Source: CAWFGW01 sp963815495
GTDB taxonomy: Bacteria > Bacteroidota > Bacteroidia > Cytophagales > JAAEPT01
Assembly (NCBI GenBank): GCA_963815495.1
Contig: CAWFGW010000019.1
Location: forward strand, 1-34,367
Reading direction: 5' to 3'
DNA: 34,367 bases
A model generated the notes under the pieces. It saw only the letters and a program-made list of their open reading frames with translations, was not told where the DNA came from and did not search any database. Position 1 is the stretch's first letter, and each line of letters starts with the position of its first letter. Both the position numbers and the translations under genes were made by a program. This document shows positions 16,143 through 24,182 of the stretch, piece after piece.

Positions 16143-17162
16143 ATGAAGGAGAATTTGGAGAATAGATCATCTGTAAATGTAGCGGTTATTGGTGACGGTA
16201 GTTGGGCCACTGCTATCATCAAAATTTTATCCGAAGATAAACAGCACAAAATCAATTGGTGGGTTAGGCAAAAAGAAGCTGTTCAAGTGATTAACACCAT
16301 TGGTGTCAACCCTAATTATTTAACAGGTGTACAAATTGACACTAAAAAAGTAACCCCAAAAAGTCAAATAGAAAAGGTTATCACAGGTACTGACTATGTT
16401 ATTTTAGTTGTTCCTGCTGCTTATATTAAAAGTGCTTTAGACCACTTGCCTGTTAATGCTTTTGAAGGTAAAATTGTTATCACTGCTATTAAAGGGATTA
16501 TTCCCGAAGATGATTTATTAGTGACTGATTACATTAAAAACAAGTTTGGCGTAGCTGATAGCAAAATGGCGATCATTTCAGGACCTTGTCATGCTGAAGA
16601 AGTGGCGTTGGGTAGACAATCATATCTAACCATTGGAGCGAATGACCTTGAGGTAGGCGAAGAAGTTGCTAAACTGTTGAGGTGCCGATATGTGAATGTC
16701 TCTTGTGCCCAAGATTTGATTGGTATTGAGTATTCGGCCATCATGAAGAATATAATTGCACTTGCTTGTGGAATTGCAAATGGTCAACATTTTGGGGATA
16801 ATTTCCAAGCGGTATTAGTGTCCAATGCAATGCAAGAAATAAAATATTTTTTAGACCAATTGTACCCTGCAGAACGGGATGTGAATGGCTCTGCCTACCT
16901 CGGTGATTTGTTAGTGACGTCCTATTCCCAGTTTAGCAGAAACAGAACATTTGGGAACATGATTGGGAGAGGTTATTCTGTTAAATCTGCCATGTTTGAG
17001 ATGAAAATGGTGGCAGAGGGATATTATGCAGCGAATAGCATCTTTAAAATTGTACATGAAAAGCAATTGGACATGCCGATATGCTCTGCTGTGTATAGGA
17101 TCCTGTATGATAAAATTGCACCTGCAGTAGAGATGCAGTTGTTGAAAGATTTACTCAAATAA
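16143..17162 (+). CDS. gpsA: NAD(P)H-dependent glycerol-3-phosphate dehydrogenase
   Basis: 339 residues. It reduces dihydroxyacetone phosphate to sn-glycerol-3-phosphate for phospholipid synthesis. The Rossmann motif is VAVIGDGSWATAI (usual form GAGSWGTAL, so two Gly are replaced), then SGPCHAEEVALG, the catalytic Lys in YSAIMKNIIALACGIANG, and the substrate-binding SRNRTFG. A TTG at 16122 would add seven residues but lies in the -7 box, so I use the ATG at 16143. The last 12 bases overlap the convergent maf gene. Confidence 0.94.
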   Translation: MKENLENRSSVNVAVIGDGSWATAIIKILSEDKQHKINWWVRQKEAVQVINTIGVNPNYLTGVQIDTKKVTPKSQIEKVITGTDYVILVVPAAYIKSALDHLPVNAFEGKIVITAIKGIIPEDDLLVTDYIKNKFGVADSKMAIISGPCHAEEVALGRQSYLTIGANDLEVGEEVAKLLRCRYVNVSCAQDLIGIEYSAIMKNIIALACGIANGQHFGDNFQAVLVSNAMQEIKYFLDQLYPAERDVNGSAYLGDLLVTSYSQFSRNRTFGNMIGRGYSVKSAMFEMKMVAEGYYAANSIFKIVHEKQLDMPICSAVYRILYDKIAPAVEMQLLKDLLK

Positions 17163-17732
17163 ATTGAGCTGTTTCATCGTTTGAAAAAGTGAACTTGCAG
17201 GTAGCCCCACTACATTATCATAGTTGCCTTTTATTTCTTTAATTCCGATTAAACCAATCCATTCTTGAATGCCGTATGCCCCAGCTTTATCTAGCGGGGA
17301 ATAGTTATCAATATAATAAACGATCTCTTGGTCACTTAACGTGTGAAAGGTTACTTCAGTGATTTCTTTAAAACTTATTTGTTGATCACATGTGATTAAG
17401 CAAACACCTGTAATGACACGATGTGTTTTGCCAGACAACGCCTTTAACATGACCGATGCATCAAATTTGTCTTTTGGCTTTTCGATTACCTTACCATCTA
17501 AAATCACAACAGTGTCAGAGGTGAGATAGATCTCATTTATTTCAATTTTGGGGAGTTGTTTAGCTTTTAGCTTGCTAATAAAAATAGGGACTTCCTCTGG
17601 AGGTAGTCCCTGTGGGTATGACTCGTTAAATTCAATCTTTGTGATTGAAAAAGGGATATTTAAGGCTTCTAAGATTTGTTTCCTACGAGGGGAACTAGAT
17701 GCTAATATTAATTTCTTTGATGTTTTTAACAC
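17151..17732 (-). CDS. maf: Maf family nucleoside triphosphate pyrophosphatase
   Basis: 193 residues. Maf proteins hydrolyse non-canonical or modified nucleoside triphosphates (dTTP/UTP or m7GTP classes) to monophosphates. The signature LILASSSPRRKQIL is at residues 8-21, YLTSDTVVILDGKVIEKP carries the catalytic Asp, and SGKTHRVITGVCLI and DKAGAYGIQEW follow. The Q in GIQEW with no later W/E motif fits the YhdE-like dTTP/UTP group, with modest certainty. It begins 2 bp after the stop of the TPR gene upstream on the same strand, so the two are cotranscribed. Confidence 0.95.
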   Translation of the reverse strand: MLKTSKKLILASSSPRRKQILEALNIPFSITKIEFNESYPQGLPPEEVPIFISKLKAKQLPKIEINEIYLTSDTVVILDGKVIEKPKDKFDASVMLKALSGKTHRVITGVCLITCDQQISFKEITEVTFHTLSDQEIVYYIDNYSPLDKAGAYGIQEWIGLIGIKEIKGNYDNVVGLPASSLFQTMKQLNLFE

Positions 17733-17734
17733 AG

Positions 17735-18901
17735 CTATTTACAGTATTTTTTCAAATCATGTTCAGCTTCTTTGTCGCCTAATTTTGCAGCTTCTTTCCA
17801 ATCTGCACAAGCACCAACTGTGTCACCTAACTCAAGTTTAGTATAACCTCGAAAAACATAGGCATCGGCATGTGGAGCCTCAAAAGAAAAGAGCTTATTA
17901 AATTGTTCTAAAGCTTCTTTATACTGTTGTGTTTCGTATAATCTTAGAGCGACAAAATATCGTGCATCAGCATAAGTTGAATCCATGTTTAGGATGCTCT
18001 GCATTTCTTTATTTGCAATATCTTCGTACCCGTAGTGATAGTTACATATGGCTTTTAAGTAATGTGCTTCCATGTCGGTAGGTTTTAGTTCAATGGCTTT
18101 TTTAAAGTCAGCAATTGCTCCTATGTAATCTTTAAGCTCCATTTTTACCTCGCCTCTATCAAAGTAGGCAGGTTCTATCTTATCATCTAACTCCAATGCT
18201 TTATTAAAATCTTCTAAAGCGTTATTTAAATGAGCCTTTTTGTGATCGTATTCCTTTCTAGAAGCTTCTTCAAAATGAGCTACTCCTCTAAAGAAATATG
18301 CTTGAGCGTGTTTGTTATTTTTATTTACTGTTTTCGTCAGTGTTGTAATTGCTTCATCAAATCTTTCTAGCTCAACTTCCACAACACCCTTTTGAAAATA
18401 TGCATCCACATTCGTTGAATCAAACTTGATAGCCGATTTGAAGTCTAACAGGGCTACTTCGTTTTGGTTACTTAGTTTATTGCTTATTCCTCTTAGATAA
18501 TACGCTTTCGCATTGGTAGAGTCTGAGTTCAGCACTATGGAGAAATCAATCACAGACTCTTTGTACTGTTCTTGTGCCACCTTCATAAGACCGATTTCAA
18601 AATGCGCTTCGGTTTTAAAATCTTTCTCTAAAGCAGTAACTTTTTTAAAGTCCTGAAAGGCATCTTCTGTATCATTAAAGTGTTTGTTAATCAAACCTCT
18701 TTGATAATACGCCTTTGCTAGTTTAGGGTCTTTTTCAATGGCTTTGCTAAAAATTAATTTAGCCTCAACGCGCTTTAAGCGGTTAAGTTTGTCTAATCCT
18801 TCTTTATATAATTCTTCGGCACTTTGTGCTTGAGCGATATTAATTGTGAAAAAAGCAATTAAAAAAACACTACCGATAAATTTTAATCTCAAACTTTTCA
18901 T
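17735..18901 (-). CDS. Exported TPR-repeat protein
   Basis: 388 residues: a signal peptide (MKSLRLKFIGSVFLIAFFTINIAQAQS), then about ten tetratricopeptide repeats from residue 27 to the end (AKAYYQRGLINKHFNDTEDA, AYFDRGEVKMELKDYIGAIA and so on). It closes with GACADWKEAAKLGDKEAEHD and KYCK, a Sel1-like cap. The same type of ending occurs in the frameshifted TPR gene at 4125-5456. It is probably a periplasmic scaffold; the partner is unknown. A near-perfect promoter lies 21 nt upstream (18922-18952), and maf follows 2 bp downstream. Confidence 0.88.
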   Translation of the reverse strand: MKSLRLKFIGSVFLIAFFTINIAQAQSAEELYKEGLDKLNRLKRVEAKLIFSKAIEKDPKLAKAYYQRGLINKHFNDTEDAFQDFKKVTALEKDFKTEAHFEIGLMKVAQEQYKESVIDFSIVLNSDSTNAKAYYLRGISNKLSNQNEVALLDFKSAIKFDSTNVDAYFQKGVVEVELERFDEAITTLTKTVNKNNKHAQAYFFRGVAHFEEASRKEYDHKKAHLNNALEDFNKALELDDKIEPAYFDRGEVKMELKDYIGAIADFKKAIELKPTDMEAHYLKAICNYHYGYEDIANKEMQSILNMDSTYADARYFVALRLYETQQYKEALEQFNKLFSFEAPHADAYVFRGYTKLELGDTVGACADWKEAAKLGDKEAEHDLKKYCK

Positions 18902-18921
18902 AGAAACGGGTTATTTAATAT

Positions 18922-18952
18922 CAAATTTACATGATTAAGCATCTTATACAAA
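18922..18952 (-). promoter_or_regulatory. Consensus Bacteroidota promoter for the TPR-maf transcript
   Basis: On the minus strand: TTTG (18949-18952), exactly 19 nt, then TAAATTTG (18922-18929). This is a full match to the TTTG-N19-TAnnTTTG pattern, 21 nt before the ATG. Confidence 0.8.
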
Positions 18953-19034
18953 GGAAACTTAGCATAAGTGTTACCTTTAAAAAGATATACATAAAAAAAT
19001 CATGCCGTTTTGTGTATAAATAGAAAAATGAAAC

Positions 19035-19065
19035 TTTGAGAAAATTTGATTTAGTCGTATTTTCA
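19035..19065 (+). promoter_or_regulatory. Probable promoter for the serine palmitoyltransferase-like gene
   Basis: TTTG (19035-19038), 19 nt, then TATTTTCA (19058-19065), which fits TAnnTTTG at six of eight positions counting the two free ones. It ends 46 nt before the TTG start at 19112. Confidence 0.55.
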
Positions 19066-19111
19066 CACATTATTTTATTAGGACAGAAGTAAAACTTAAC
19101 TCGCATATACA

Positions 19112-20359
19112 TTGGATTTATTTGACAAACTACTTACAGACAGAGGACCTTTGGGTAAACACTCTCAAATTGCTTATGGATATTTTATGTTCCCAAAACT
19201 GGAAGGTGAAATTGGTTCAAAAATGACATTTAGAGGCAAGGAAGTCCTATGCTGGAGTTTGAACAACTATATTGGTTTGGCTAATCATCCTGAAGTTAGA
19301 AAAGCTGACGAGGAAGGGACAAAGGAGTTTGGTTTAGCAGCCCCTATGGGTGCTAGAATGATGTCTGGTAATACTACGTTGCATGAAAAGCTTGAGGAAG
19401 AACTTTCTTCCTTTGTACAGAAAGAAGACACTATACTATTGAATTACGGTTACCAAGGTATTATGTCTGCAATTGATGCTTTAGTAGATCGTAAAGACGT
19501 CATCGTTTATGATTCAGAATGCCACGCCTGCATTATTGATGGAGTGCGTTTACATCAAGGTAAGCGATTTGTTTTCCCGCATAACAACATGGAAAACCTA
19601 GAAAAGCAACTTCAACGGGCGACCAAACTTACACAAGAAACTGGAGGGGCTATTTTAGTCATCACGGAAGGTGTTTTTGGGATGTCTGGTGATATGGGAG
19701 ATTTGAAAGGAATAGTAGCTCTTAAAAAGAAATATAACTTCCGATTAATGGTGGACGATGCGCATGGTTTTGGAACCATGGGTAAAACGGGTGCTGGTGC
19801 TGGCGAAGAACAAGGTGTGCAGGACGAAATAGACATCTACTTCTCTACGTTTGCGAAGTCAATGGCTTGTATTGGAGCCTTTATTTCTAGTAAAGAGCAA
19901 GTAGTAGAGTATTTAAGATATAATACACGCTCGCAAATTTTCGCTAAAGCAGTTCCACTACCATTGGTAGTTGGTTTGTTGAAGAGACTAGAGTTGTTAA
20001 AGTCTTCTCCTGAGTTAAAAGATAAACTGTGGACCGTGGTAAATGCGTTACAAAGTGCTTTAAGAGAGAAGGGGTTTAATATTGGTAACACACAATCTCC
20101 AGTAACCCCAATATTCCTTAATGGTACTGAAACAGAGGCTGTTAGAATGATTATGGATTTGCGTGAGAATTATTCTATCTTCTGTAGTATGGTGGTTTAC
20201 CCGGTAGTTCCTAAGGGCGTAATGATGTTGAGAATAATTCCAACAGCAGCTCATTCGTTAGAAGATGTGTCGTATACGATTAATGCTTTTGAGGAAGTAC
20301 AGAAAAAATTAAAGGACGGATATTATGAAGAAGCCTTCACAAATCTTACTGTACAATAA
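19112..20359 (+). CDS. Serine palmitoyltransferase-like alpha-oxoamine synthase
   Basis: 415 residues, PLP fold-type I, closest by eye to Bacteroidota serine palmitoyltransferase (serine + palmitoyl-CoA/ACP to 3-ketodihydrosphingosine), with the LCWSLNNYIGLANHPEVRKA block typical of that group. Visible landmarks are His138 stacking on PLP (DSECHACIIDGVR), the VDDAHGFGTMG motif (Asp216, His218), and the Schiff-base Lys249 in YFSTFAKSMACIGAF. The same fold serves cysteate acyltransferase (sulfonolipid/capnine synthesis), AKB ligase and BioF, so serine versus cysteate is open. The start is TTG at 19112: an in-frame stop at 19097-19099 and the absence of ATG leave no other choice, and no strong ribosome binding site is visible. 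Confidence 0.85.
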   Translation: MDLFDKLLTDRGPLGKHSQIAYGYFMFPKLEGEIGSKMTFRGKEVLCWSLNNYIGLANHPEVRKADEEGTKEFGLAAPMGARMMSGNTTLHEKLEEELSSFVQKEDTILLNYGYQGIMSAIDALVDRKDVIVYDSECHACIIDGVRLHQGKRFVFPHNNMENLEKQLQRATKLTQETGGAILVITEGVFGMSGDMGDLKGIVALKKKYNFRLMVDDAHGFGTMGKTGAGAGEEQGVQDEIDIYFSTFAKSMACIGAFISSKEQVVEYLRYNTRSQIFAKAVPLPLVVGLLKRLELLKSSPELKDKLWTVVNALQSALREKGFNIGNTQSPVTPIFLNGTETEAVRMIMDLRENYSIFCSMVVYPVVPKGVMMLRIIPTAAHSLEDVSYTINAFEEVQKKLKDGYYEEAFTNLTVQ

Positions 20360-20381
20360 AAAAAAAGGCATTTTTTGTACA
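20350..20381 (+). terminator. A/T-rich hairpin after the serine palmitoyltransferase-like gene
   Basis: TGTACA (20350-20355) and TGTACA (20376-20381) bracket an A-run and a T-run that can pair (AAAAAA/TTTTTT). It overlaps the stop codon region. The stem is weak except at its base. Confidence 0.4.
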
Positions 20382-20387
20382 TATTGA

Positions 20388-20418
20388 TTTGTATGTACTT
20401 TATAAATTGCTATCTTAG
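20388..20418 (+). promoter_or_regulatory. Promoter for the H1-like gene
   Basis: TTTG (20388-20391), exactly 19 nt, then TATCTTAG (20411-20418), one mismatch from TAnnTTTG. It ends about 41 nt before the ATG at 20460. Confidence 0.65.
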
Positions 20419-20459
20419 ATACGATAATAATAGTTATTAACCTAAAATTCGGACCGATA

Positions 20460-20636
20460 ATGAAAAGATTTGATGAACTTAAAGACTTAGTTCTTGCTCT
20501 AGAAGGAGACTTTGTAAAATTTTATGACAAAGGCAACCAAGCTGCTGGAACAAGAGTTAGAAAAGGAATGCAAGAAATGAAAAACCTAGCTCAAGACATT
20601 AGAGTTGAAGTTCAAAACAAAAAGAACGATGCTTAA
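20460..20636 (+). CDS. Histone H1-like (Hc1 family) DNA-associated protein
   Basis: A 58-residue gene: MKRFDELKDLVLALEGDFVK, FYDKGNQAAGTRVRKGMQEM, then KNLAQDIRVEVQNKKNDA. It matches the short, helical, basic Hc1/H1-like proteins of Bacteroidota, which are monocistronic and highly expressed; the GNKAAGTRVRKGMQ block is the family's hallmark. The suggested role is nucleoid binding, by homology to chlamydial Hc1, though this short version lacks the long Lys/Ala-rich tail. It has its own promoter (20388-20418) and a strong terminator (20666-20695). Confidence 0.9.
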   Translation: MKRFDELKDLVLALEGDFVKFYDKGNQAAGTRVRKGMQEMKNLAQDIRVEVQNKKNDA

Positions 20637-20665
20637 TTCCAACTCGGAATTCTAGTAAAAAAATT

Positions 20666-20695
20666 AAAGTGATTGATTGCCAATCACTTTTTTTT
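20666..20695 (+). terminator. Rho-independent terminator of the H1-like gene
   Basis: AAAGTGATTG / CAATCACTTT form a perfect 10-bp stem with loop ATTGC, followed by five more T after the stem's closing TTT. Confidence 0.9.
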
Positions 20696-20720
20696 ATGCC
20701 TAATAATTAAAATGAAACAA

Positions 20721-21605
20721 TTATAGTTTCATTTTTTTGCATACAGCAGCTATTTTTTGATTTAATTCCTCTGAAGCACTTACTAAAGGGTCTCTCACAA
20801 AATTCTTACAAACACCTTGAATGTATAATACTTCTTTAATTCCTACAGGATTACTTTCTTGATAAAGTAAATCGTCTAATAAGATAAATTCCATCAACAA
20901 TTTGTTTGCCGCCTTAAAGTCGTCATTAAGCGCAGCGTGAATCATTTCAGAAAACTGTTTTGGGTAGGCATTTGTCATTACAGATATTACCCCTTGTGTG
21001 CCTATAGCTATCATTGGTGTGGTTAAAATGTCATCGCCACTGATAATGGAAAAGTCATCATCTTTATCTCGCATAATGTCAAGACATTGGTATAAGTCAC
21101 CACTCGCTTCTTTTACTCCAATGATGTTGGGGTGCTTTGATAATTCAATACTTGTTTTTGCTTCAACATTGCTTCCCGTTCTCCCTGGTACATTATACAT
21201 GATGACAGGCACAGGTGATGCGTCTGCAATAATTTGGTAATGACGGATGATACCTTGTTGACTCGGTTTGTTGTAATAAGGGGAAATGGTTAAAATACCG
21301 TCAACACCATTAAAATCTGTTTCATGAATGAGCTCTAATGCGTGTTTGGTGTTGTTCGACCCAATTCCATAAAGAATTGGTAAACGACCTTTATTCACTT
21401 TTTTAACAAACGCTAATATGTCTTTTTTTTCTTGAGGCGTTAAAGTGGATGCTTCCGCAGTAGTCCCGTTGGAAACTAAATAGTCGACCCCGCCTTCTAT
21501 ACAATTGTTAATTACTGTTTCAAGCGAAGGGTAATCAACGGACAAATCTTCATTAAAAGGAGTAACTAACGCTACACCAACACCACTAAACTTACTGCTT
21601 TTCAT
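20721..21605 (-). CDS. dapA: 4-hydroxy-tetrahydrodipicolinate synthase
   Basis: 294 residues, TIM-barrel class I aldolase. It condenses pyruvate with aspartate semialdehyde in lysine/DAP synthesis. Schiff-base Lys165 is in IIGVKEASGD, Tyr137 in YNVPGRTGSN, and the GTT of the active site in SNGTTAEASTL (family consensus GTTGESPT, so the residues after GTT differ). DISPYYNKP-type sequence is present as TISPYYNKPSQQG. It is the third gene of ligA - small protein - dapA, 3 bp after the middle gene. Confidence 0.97.
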   Translation of the reverse strand: MKSSKFSGVGVALVTPFNEDLSVDYPSLETVINNCIEGGVDYLVSNGTTAEASTLTPQEKKDILAFVKKVNKGRLPILYGIGSNNTKHALELIHETDFNGVDGILTISPYYNKPSQQGIIRHYQIIADASPVPVIMYNVPGRTGSNVEAKTSIELSKHPNIIGVKEASGDLYQCLDIMRDKDDDFSIISGDDILTTPMIAIGTQGVISVMTNAYPKQFSEMIHAALNDDFKAANKLLMEFILLDDLLYQESNPVGIKEVLYIQGVCKNFVRDPLVSASEELNQKIAAVCKKMKL

Positions 21606-21608
21606 TCC

Positions 21609-22118
21609 TTATATTAATTTTGTGTATCGAATCATTTGTTCAGTTAAGGAGTTGATATCTCCCTTTTTTGTTGGCTGAACCATTAACTCGAAATAATCGG
21701 TACGTTTATCATTAAATACTCCAACCCGACATTTAGCTTTGCTTTGGGCTAAAATATTATCAAACGGCAAAAATGGAGATGTATTTAATGAAAACAAATA
21801 ATCGAAGTCTGTTTTCACAAAATTTTTCAATACATCTTGTTTACATGCGCCTACCCAACTAAAGTCCTTTTTTGAAAATGCGCTATATTTGATATTTAAT
21901 TTAGGAGCTTGTTTTGGTTTGGTGTAACCGAGGACCTCAACTGATTTTCCCTGCTGCTCGAGGTTAGCGACAAACTGATCTATTGCTTTTTTGTTTTTGT
22001 CCAAATTGTCAACAATTACCCCGATACGTTTTGCTTGAGCAAATGGAATCGTAATTCTAATTTGAGGTTTTTTAATTGCTAACCTTTTAATAATGAATAA
22101 GCCAATATTTCTTAACAT
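21609..22118 (-). CDS. Conserved hypothetical protein (DUF6913-like)
   Basis: 169 residues, soluble, alpha/beta. It shows AKRIGVIVDNLDKNKKAIDQ, then VEVLGYTKP, a FDYLFSLNTSPFLPFDNILA segment and CRVGVFNDKRTDYFELMV. I know this type of gene from between ligA and dapA in many Bacteroidota, and believe it is named DUF6913 (from memory). The residues FLPFDNILAQSKAKCRVG resemble glycosyltransferase-like ADP-heptose folds, but too little is conserved for a function. Gaps of 8 and 3 bp to ligA and dapA show a single transcript. Confidence 0.75.
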   Translation of the reverse strand: MLRNIGLFIIKRLAIKKPQIRITIPFAQAKRIGVIVDNLDKNKKAIDQFVANLEQQGKSVEVLGYTKPKQAPKLNIKYSAFSKKDFSWVGACKQDVLKNFVKTDFDYLFSLNTSPFLPFDNILAQSKAKCRVGVFNDKRTDYFELMVQPTKKGDINSLTEQMIRYTKLI

Positions 22119-22126
22119 ACCTTTGA

Positions 22127-24133
22127 CTAATTTATCATGTGATTAAATTCTACTTCTGATATAATTTTGATACCCAATTTCTCGGCTTTTTCCAATTTGC
22201 TTGGTCCCATATTTTCGCCTGCAATTAAGTAATCTAAATTACCAGAGACCGAAGATAGTATTTTTCCACCATTTGATTTAATTAATGCCTTTAATTCGTC
22301 TCTGCTAAACAAGTTAAAAACTCCTGATACTACAAACGTAAGTCCGTTTAAACTAGTACCTTTAGGTGATGATAAGTCTTCTTCCAGTTCCAGATGCACT
22401 CCGTTTTCCTGAAGTATCTGAATGGTTCGGAGGTGTTCTTCGACTGTGAAATAGTTAATAATGCTATTTGCAATTCGTTCTCCAATCTCTGGAACGTTAA
22501 TAAGTTCATCATAGGTGGCTTTTGATATATTATTGATGGAGTGGAAATGTTCTGCTAACTTCTCAGCTACAGTAGCTCCGACAAAGCGGATGCCCAGACC
22601 AAATAATACTTTTGGGAATGGTGTGGTTTCGGATGATTTTTTAATTCCTTCTAATAAATTATTAACCGATTTATCAGCAAACCGGTCTAATTGGATCAAT
22701 TGATCATAAGTTAAAGAATAGATGTCACCAATATTTTTCAGTAAACCAATCTCATACAATTGCTCGATTGTTTCTTTACCAAAGCCATCAATGTTCATAG
22801 CTTTTCGTTGCGTATAATGCTCTATTTTGCCTTTTATTTGTGGTGGACAGCCAAATTCATTGGGGCAATAGTGAGAGGCTTCACCTTCGCTACGCACCAG
22901 AGGGGTATCGCATTCTGGACATGTTGAAATGTATCCGGTGGGTGTTGAATCAGGAGGTCTTTTCGACAGATCTACTCCCGTGACTTTTGGAATAATTTCA
23001 CCCCCTTTTTCTACAAAGACAGTATCGCCAACACGAATATCCAAGCGTTCTATTTCATTTGCATTATGTAGCGAAGCCCTTCTTACTGTGGTGCCTGCTA
23101 ATAACACTGGAGAGAGGTTGGCTACTGGTGTAATTGAACCAGTGCGACCGACTTGATAGGTTATTTCTTCCAATAAAGTAGCGGCTGATTCGGATTCGTA
23201 TTTATAAGCAATCGCCCAACGGGGACTTTTTGCGGTGTATCCTAGCTGTTCTTGTTGGCGGTAGTTATTAATTTTTATAACGATGCCATCCGTATCCAGG
23301 GTGAGTGTACGCCTTTTCTCTTGCCACTCTTCAATAAATTCAAAAATATCATCTACTGAGTTACATACTTTGTAGTAATCGGGAACATTAAAGCCCAATG
23401 ATTTTAGTAATTGAAGCGATTCACTATGACTTTGTGTAGGCGTATTATCTGCGTAAAAGCCATAAATGTAGCAGTTTAAATTACGCTTAGCGACCACTCC
23501 CGAGTCTTGCATTTTCAAGGTTCCTGAAGCCGCATTTCTTGGATTAGCTAATGGCGCTTCTCCAAGGTCCTCTTTTTCTACATTGATTCTTCTAAATTCT
23601 TTTAAGGGGAGAAAGACTTCACCTCTTACTTCGAAATCCGCCAGGTCACCAGCTACTTTGAGTGGAAGTGATTTAATGGTTTTTGCGTTGTTGGTGATGT
23701 CATCGCCTCGCACGCCATCGCCACGGGTTACCGCCTGAGTTAAATACTGGTTTTCGTAGCTAACGCTGAGTGCTACACCATCATATTTCAGCTCGCATAC
23801 ATATTCAAAGGTTTGCCCTTCAAGTCCTTTTTGTACTCGATGATCAAACTCAATCAATTCTTCTTTGGAATAGGTGTTTCCCAAAGAGAGCATGGGATAC
23901 TTATGAACTACCGTGGGGAAATCTTTTGTAATTGTGCCTCCCACACGTTGGGTAGGGGAGTCTTGAAATCGAAGTTCGGGAAATTGGCTTTCAAGCTGCT
24001 CCAGTTGTTTGAGAAGTTGATCGAACTCCAGGTCAGAAATTTCAGGAGCATCATTATTATAATAGAGGTAATTATGATGGTTTATTTTTGTGGATAGCTC
24101 CTCAACAAGTACTTTTGCTTCTTCGTATGTCAT
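22127..24133 (-). CDS. ligA: NAD+-dependent DNA ligase LigA
   Basis: 668 residues, standard length. The Ia domain is N-terminal (INHHNYLYYNNDAPEISDLE). The adenylation domain carries Lys116 in ELKYDGVALS and RGDGVRGDDITNN, then an OB fold (VGRTGSITPVANLSPV). The zinc finger has four Cys (CPEC...CPNEFGC). Helix-hairpin-helix repeats follow, and a C-terminal BRCT domain is present (LNGLTFVVSGVFNLFSRDEL...). It seals nicks in replication and repair. It is the first gene of the operon with dapA. A TAGATTTG box on the minus strand 22 nt upstream fits its promoter. Confidence 0.98.
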   Translation of the reverse strand: MTYEEAKVLVEELSTKINHHNYLYYNNDAPEISDLEFDQLLKQLEQLESQFPELRFQDSPTQRVGGTITKDFPTVVHKYPMLSLGNTYSKEELIEFDHRVQKGLEGQTFEYVCELKYDGVALSVSYENQYLTQAVTRGDGVRGDDITNNAKTIKSLPLKVAGDLADFEVRGEVFLPLKEFRRINVEKEDLGEAPLANPRNAASGTLKMQDSGVVAKRNLNCYIYGFYADNTPTQSHSESLQLLKSLGFNVPDYYKVCNSVDDIFEFIEEWQEKRRTLTLDTDGIVIKINNYRQQEQLGYTAKSPRWAIAYKYESESAATLLEEITYQVGRTGSITPVANLSPVLLAGTTVRRASLHNANEIERLDIRVGDTVFVEKGGEIIPKVTGVDLSKRPPDSTPTGYISTCPECDTPLVRSEGEASHYCPNEFGCPPQIKGKIEHYTQRKAMNIDGFGKETIEQLYEIGLLKNIGDIYSLTYDQLIQLDRFADKSVNNLLEGIKKSSETTPFPKVLFGLGIRFVGATVAEKLAEHFHSINNISKATYDELINVPEIGERIANSIINYFTVEEHLRTIQILQENGVHLELEEDLSSPKGTSLNGLTFVVSGVFNLFSRDELKALIKSNGGKILSSVSGNLDYLIAGENMGPSKLEKAEKLGIKIISEVEFNHMIN

Positions 24134-24154
24134 AAAAAAGGCTTTGAAATCTCA

Positions 24155-24162
24155 CAAATCTA
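24155..24162 (-). promoter_or_regulatory. -7 promoter box for the ligA operon
   Basis: The minus strand reads TAGATTTG (TAnnTTTG), 22 nt before the ligA ATG. Any -33 element would fall inside the start of tsaC. Confidence 0.45.
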
Positions 24163-24182
24163 AAAAATAAGCAGCGATTACC

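Noticed and set aside
18927..19112. 61-residue minus-strand frame between the TPR and SPT-like genes
   Set aside because: It covers both divergent promoters, including the exact TTTG-N19-TAAATTTG, and has no protein-like pattern.
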